NCBI RefSeq assembly: GCF_034933565.1
Contig: NZ_JAYFNG010000052.1
Coordinates: 13,449 to 77,448 of the forward strand
Reading direction: 5' to 3'
From: Raineyella sp034933565
Lineage (GTDB): Bacteria; Actinomycetota; Actinomycetes; Propionibacteriales; Propionibacteriaceae
Length of the DNA stretch: 64,000 nt
The translations under genes and the position numbers were made by a program. Below are positions 60,941 through 64,000 of this stretch, one piece after another. The notes under the pieces were generated by a model. The model was not told the DNA's origin, searched no databases, and saw only the letters and a program-made list of their open reading frames with translations. Position 1 is the first letter of the stretch; every line of letters starts with the position of its first letter.

Positions 60941-61351
60941 TCCCCGTCACCGTTCCCCCGGGTGAGGCCCCTGGTGGGGCCTCACCCGGGGGACAGCTTT
61001 CCCGGTGCGCCAGCGCCGGGAGCCCCCGGAGGGCCCCGGCAATTTGCGCGTCAGCGCAAATTGTCTTACGGGGTTAAGACATTTTTGTCGTGCGTGCAAA
61101 TGTGGGCAAATCGCGGTGAGTGGGTGCAGGGCCCCGATCGACGTGGCACGTGTCGACAAAGTGGGGTACATCACGCGTGAGATGTGAGCAAACCGCGTGT
61201 CGTTCCCTCTCCGGGCGGTGCGGGCCTGGCGGCCCGCCCGCACGGGTATGGGCCCGGGCTCCGCCCGGGCGAGGATGCTCTCCACAGCCCGGCTTGTCGG
61301 CCGGTGGAGGGCGGGATTTGTGATTGATGGACGAGCGAAAGTGAGGACACG
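60941..61351. other. Structured non-coding region, candidate oriT or replication origin
   Basis: 411 bases between the small gene and the relaxase gene. It holds a 17-bp stem (60955-60992), a 10-bp AT-richer stem CAATTTGCGC / GCGCAAATTG (61040-61063), a GTCTTA / TAAGAC repeat (61063-61080) and then T-rich sequence. GCAAAT recurs at 61091 and 61104. Position directly before the relaxase gene is where MobV oriT sites usually lie; the nick site cannot be identified by eye. Confidence 0.5.
60955..60992 (+). terminator. Perfect 17-bp hairpin after the xis-rep operon
   Basis: CCCCCGGGTGAGGCCCC, loop TGGT, then the exact complement. It lies 14 bases after the stop of the small gene and is followed by ACAGCTTTCCC. 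Probably ends the xis-rep transcript. Confidence 0.6.
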
Positions 61352-62671
61352 ATGAGCGAGATTGTCGGTCGTGCAGGATTCCACGTCACACACACGAAGA
61401 GCTTCGGTGAGCGGGGCGCGATCCTACATGAGATGATGCGCGAGCTGGACGAGGACTCGATCGCCTATTGGGCGGCGCGGAACCCCAATATCGTTGCCGC
61501 TGATGAGCGGTACGACGAGGCGTGGGTGAACGACGGGAATGGCGGGTTCCGCCGCTGCACCGACCGCCAGGAAGTGCTCGATTACGGCGACGCCCGAGTC
61601 GGGAAAGTGAGGCGCAAGCTCACCGAGGATCACCTCGATCACAAGACGGGGACGATGCGAGGCGGGACGGTGACGCTGAGCCTGCTCGTGCTTCACCTGC
61701 CGAAGTCGATGTGCGTCGAGATTCCCGACGGCTATCCGCGTCTTTCCGGCGACGGCACCCCCCTGCTCGATGCCGCCGGTAAGCCGCTGTGGCGGAGCCG
61801 GTGGGTCGCGCGAAATCGCGACGCGGCCCGCCGGTATTTCGAGGACGAGATTCGTTACTTGGCCGAGAACGTGATCCCCGGCGGCTGGGCCGCGATCCAC
61901 GGCTACGACGTCCAGCATTCCGAGTCCACTCCGCACGTCCAGCTTCTCGCCGACACGTTCGCCCCGGATCCGAAGCACCCGGGCTCGCTGCGGGCTGAGG
62001 CGTCGCGGACCTGGTTCGAGCACCGCGACGTGCGTGACGAGACCGGGCGGATGAAACGGGGGCCGGACAAGATGCGTGATTACCACGCCGGCTTGAAGGC
62101 CCATCTCGTCGGACTGGGCTACGACATTTCCCCCGATTTCGACGAGGTGCGGCACATGGTCGGTCATGCGAAGGCCGACTACGCCAAGGTCAAGGACCAG
62201 GCCACCGAGAACGCCGAGCGCGAGGACATCCTCGATGAGTGGGCCGACGATCTCGGCACGGAGAAGCAGCGCCTCGACGGCGTGCGCCTGGGGCTCGCCG
62301 CCGAGGACGACCGCCTGCGCCGGGAGCGTGAGCTCCAGGAGGCCCTCGACGCCGATCTGGCGGCTCGGGAGGCCGCCGTGACGGCTCGTGAGCGCCGGGT
62401 CGTGGGTGACGCTCAGCGCGCCGCTGACGCCCTTCAGGAGGCCCGGACGGCCTACCACGGCGGGCTGTCGCGGGTGGCCACTCTCGAGGCCGAGACGCGG
62501 ACCCTGCGGGATGAGCTGCGGGCCGGGACGCGGGTCCTGGAGCCGGGCGTCGACCGGGACGCCTACCTGGCCCGGGTCAACACCGCTCAGCGCCGGAAGA
62601 ACACCTCGACGCACGCGTTGAACGCGTGGCCCGAGCCCCCCACCGACACCGACGGACCGGAGCTCGAGTGA
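61352..62671 (+). CDS. mob: MobV/Pre-family-like relaxase
   Basis: 439 residues. Residues 1-240 form the relaxase domain; HSESTPHVQ at 189-197 corresponds to the metal-binding HxxExTPHxH of the MobV/Pre family, but the final His is Gln197. NPNIVAADERYDEAW near 44-58 matches the N-terminal motif with the conserved Asn. Residues 265-420 are a long coiled coil (EKQRLDGVRLGL, REAAVTARERR, LEAETRTLRDELRAG), as in other Pre proteins. GAGG lies upstream of the ATG. It would nick the element's oriT for transfer by a helper. The family is well supported; activity of the Gln variant is uncertain. Confidence 0.8.
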   Translation: MSEIVGRAGFHVTHTKSFGERGAILHEMMRELDEDSIAYWAARNPNIVAADERYDEAWVNDGNGGFRRCTDRQEVLDYGDARVGKVRRKLTEDHLDHKTGTMRGGTVTLSLLVLHLPKSMCVEIPDGYPRLSGDGTPLLDAAGKPLWRSRWVARNRDAARRYFEDEIRYLAENVIPGGWAAIHGYDVQHSESTPHVQLLADTFAPDPKHPGSLRAEASRTWFEHRDVRDETGRMKRGPDKMRDYHAGLKAHLVGLGYDISPDFDEVRHMVGHAKADYAKVKDQATENAEREDILDEWADDLGTEKQRLDGVRLGLAAEDDRLRRERELQEALDADLAAREAAVTARERRVVGDAQRAADALQEARTAYHGGLSRVATLEAETRTLRDELRAGTRVLEPGVDRDAYLARVNTAQRRKNTSTHALNAWPEPPTDTDGPELE

Positions 62672-62677
62672 GATTTG

Positions 62678-62696
62678 GGTACTTTTCCGGTACTTT
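62678..62696. repeat. Right arm-type integrase repeat
   Basis: GGTACTTTTCCGGTACTTT, identical and in the same orientation as 56845-56863, about 70 bases inside attR and just after the relaxase stop. Confidence 0.7.
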
Positions 62697-62717
62697 CTGG
62701 TCCGCCAGGAGATGCGA

Positions 62718-62758
62718 AAGGCCCCTCGATCCGCGCCATTGCGTGGATCGAGGGGCCT
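62718..62758 (-). terminator. tRNA-Lys terminator supplied by the element
   Basis: AAGGCCCCTCGATCC pairs with GGATCGAGGGGCCTT across a short loop; on the minus strand the stem is followed by TTTCG. It lies ten bases beyond the tRNA 3' end and replaces the native terminator now stranded at 56665-56710. Confidence 0.75.
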
Positions 62759-62765
62759 TCCCGCG

Positions 62766-62794
62766 CGTGGGCCCTGTGGGAATCGAACCCACAA
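62766..62794. other. attR: 29-bp repeat within tRNA-Lys
   Basis: Identical to attL (56714-56742). It covers the T arm and 3' acceptor strand of the intact tRNA-Lys, so integration rebuilds the gene and leaves it functional. Confidence 0.92.
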
Positions 62795-62840
62795 CCCGCG
62801 GATTAAAAGTCCGCTGCTCTGCCAATTGCGCTAAGGACCC
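62768..62840 (-). tRNA. tRNA-Lys (anticodon UUU)
   Basis: Seventy-three bases fold into a full cloverleaf on the minus strand: acceptor GGGTCCT / AGGGCCC with one T-G pair, anticodon stem GCGGA / TCCGC around loop CTTTTAA (anticodon TTT), and T arm GTGGG-TTCGATT-CCCAC. CCA is not encoded. The 3' half is derived from the integrated element. Confidence 0.95.
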
Positions 62841-62874
62841 GAGCCGGGCCCCAGCTTACCGATCGGCCGTACGA

Positions 62875-63504
62875 TCAGGCGGCGATGGACACCTCTTCGG
62901 CCAGCATCTCGCGGATCCGGCGCTCGAGGTCGTCGGCGACACGCCGCACGGCCTCGAGGTCCTCACCGACGACAGCAGGCACCTCCCAGTTGATCCACCG
63001 CTTGCCGGCGAAGTCGTGGAACTCCGGCACGCCCAGCGTGACGACCACGTCGGCCGCGCCCAGCAGGCTGCTGGTGAACGGCATCGGGTAGGGGTACTTC
63101 AAGGAGATCCCACGCTCGGCCAGCACGGTGATGACATCGCGGTCCAGACCACCCCGCGAATGCAGGCCCGCGCAGCGTACGTTCACCTTCCCCTCGGCCA
63201 GGTGCTTGGTCAGCGCGGCGGCCATGTGCGACCTGGCGCTGTTGTGCTCCGAGACGAAGAGGATCTCGGGGAGCGCCTTGGCGATCCCACCCTCGGCCTG
63301 GGCCTTGGCGAGCAGCCCTTCCTTGGCCATCCGCGACACCAGGAGCGGCAGGAAATCGGTGACCGTGGCCTGCTTCTCCAAGTGCTCCCGCGCAACCTCG
63401 ACCGCGGCGCGCACCTCGGCAGGGGTGAAGACACCCTCGTAGTGGTCGGCCAGCTGGGCCGTGTCGTACGCGTAGCGCGCTTCCAGTTCCTCTGTGGTCA
63501 ACAT
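62875..63504 (-). CDS. Arsenate reductase/LMW phosphatase-like protein with N-terminal three-helix domain; catalytic Cys replaced by Ser
   Basis: 209 residues. Residues 1-75 are the three-helix domain often found before actinobacterial arsenate reductases (VFTPAEVRAAVEVAREHL, TDFLPLLVSRMAKEGLL). The low-molecular-weight phosphatase fold follows. Its P-loop, normally VCxHNxxRS, reads ILFVSEHNSARSHMA, so the nucleophile at residue 85 is Ser while Arg91 is kept. The general-acid loop DVVVTLGVPE also departs from the usual VxTLCG. Catalysis by the standard route is therefore unlikely; a regulatory or binding role is possible. GGAGG precedes ATG 63504. Confidence 0.8.
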   Translation of the reverse strand: MLTTEELEARYAYDTAQLADHYEGVFTPAEVRAAVEVAREHLEKQATVTDFLPLLVSRMAKEGLLAKAQAEGGIAKALPEILFVSEHNSARSHMAAALTKHLAEGKVNVRCAGLHSRGGLDRDVITVLAERGISLKYPYPMPFTSSLLGAADVVVTLGVPEFHDFAGKRWINWEVPAVVGEDLEAVRRVADDLERRIREMLAEEVSIAA

Positions 63505-64000
63505 GATGACCCCTCCTCCCAAGCAGGTACTACGTGTCTGCATGTTCTCGACAGTCGTGACGTTTCGTCAGTCGTGATGGTCTCGTCGGTCGTGTCCTCG
63601 ACGCGTCACGCTTCGTGACATCGCGCCCTCGACACATCGTGGGGGCTCCGATCATGCCCACCAGCAGGTCCACCATACCCAACTGGACACAATTCGTTCA
63701 CCTTGCGTTCACCTTGACGTTTCCCATCGGACACTTTGATCTCCAGGAGCGCGGCCGATCCGGCGTCCCGACGGCGCCGCCACAGGCCTACAAGCACCCC
63801 GGAGACGGGCGCCGACACCCTCGCGGAGCCACACCGACGTCTCCCCCAGGAACCGACCGCCCGTTACCTTCTTCGTACCCCTGATGATGGGGGTGCTGGT
63901 CGCCAGGCCCGGCATGACTTATTGCCCCTGTCGTTGATGATCCGGGGGGTGTTGTCACCGGGTCTGGTGGCGTTGGTTGACCGCTGATAGGGACACGGCC
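63505..64000. other. Gene-free right end of the window
   Basis: About 500 bases. Near 63550-63615 short CAGTCGTGA / CGTCACG repeats occur, and a PHO-box-like repeat lies at 63696-63728. Open frames of 70-90 codons exist on both strands but lack ribosome-binding sites and conserved features. The last 100 bases end just before a gene that would start outside the window. Confidence 0.5.
63696..63728 (+). promoter_or_regulatory. PHO-box-like direct repeats (PhoP site candidate)
   Basis: GTTCACCTTGC and GTTCACCTTGA follow each other directly, then CGTTTCCCATC, all at an 11-base period. Two or more 11-base units beginning GTTCACC are the hallmark of PhoP binding sites in Streptomyces. Target could be the phosphatase-like gene (about 190 bases away, minus strand) or a gene beyond the window. 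Confidence 0.4.

Larger units (their letters stand above)
56714..62794. mobile_element. Integrated mobilisable element with pCRESS-type Rep, in the tRNA-Lys gene
   Basis: The element is 6.05 kb from attL to attR and encodes a tyrosine integrase (minus), then on the plus strand an excisionase, an HUH-helicase Rep, a small protein and a MobV-like relaxase. Matching 19-bp repeats lie inside both ends. There is no conjugation machinery, FtsK/TraB translocase or cargo gene, so it is not an autonomous AICE; it needs a helper for transfer. The Rep architecture matches pCRESS plasmids known from other bacteria, here combined with site-specific integration. Confidence 0.9.

Noticed and set aside
56714..62794. 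Classification of the element as an AICE
   Set aside because: It lacks the FtsK/TraB-type translocase and the Rep types of AICEs, and instead has a MobV-like relaxase and an HUH-SF3 Rep.
63615..63987. Short frames at the right edge
   Set aside because: They cross the PHO-box-like repeat, lack ribosome-binding sites and show no conserved features.

Overview
The window is high-GC, densely packed DNA from an actinomycete. Propionibacteriales are a plausible home, but I infer that only from gene content: a polyprenol-phosphomannose mannosyltransferase, a full menaquinone pathway with an isoprenoid-chain reductase, KorAB, a class F-type sortase, and many apparently leaderless genes. No rRNA is present. 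There is one complete tRNA gene (Lys-UUU).

Layout: 1-4.2 kb holds the 3' part of an enoyl-CoA hydratase/isomerase-family gene, an MptB-like mannosyltransferase, and a three-gene NuoB/NuoC/NuoI-like mini-cluster. The mini-cluster is divergent from korAB (4.4-7.4 kb), and a DtxR/IdeR-like iron box lies between them. 7.6-11.8 kb carries a lipoprotein polysaccharide deacetylase, RarD and an M13 peptidase. 11.8-15.3 kb is a minus-strand Co/Ni ECF transporter operon (cbiM-PDGLE fusion, cbiQ, cbiO) ending in an ArsR repressor, with an ArsR/SmtB-like operator at its promoter. 15.5-33.9 kb is the complete complex I operon nuoA-N on the minus strand, flanked by a polyprenyl diphosphate synthase and a geranylgeranyl/menaquinone-chain reductase. 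34.2-48.4 kb contains scattered menaquinone genes (menF, menG/ubiE, menD, menC, menE, menA), interrupted by an accessory patch at 37-40.3 kb with two tandem paralogues of unknown function and a degenerated gene. Thus the electron-donor complex, the quinone ring pathway, the prenyl tail synthase and the tail reductase are close together.

48.5-55.5 kb holds a small PLDc_N membrane protein, GlpD, a sortase beside a probable cell-wall substrate, an APC-family amino-acid transporter with a C-terminal extension, and a DUF559-type protein. 55.5-56.7 kb is a repeat- and hairpin-rich stretch without a convincing gene.

56.714-62.794 kb is a 6.05-kb integrated element inserted at the 3' end of the tRNA-Lys gene. 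It has 29-bp att repeats, matching 19-bp arm-type repeats just inside both ends, a tyrosine integrase, an excisionase, a Rep protein joining an HUH endonuclease to a superfamily 3 helicase (the architecture of CRESS-DNA virus Reps and pCRESS plasmids), a small unknown protein, a structured presumed origin region, and a MobV-like relaxase. It looks like a chromosomally integrated, mobilisable pCRESS-type plasmid and is the most unusual system in the window. The right end holds an arsenate-reductase/LMW-phosphatase-like gene whose catalytic Cys is Ser, and a PHO-box-like repeat.
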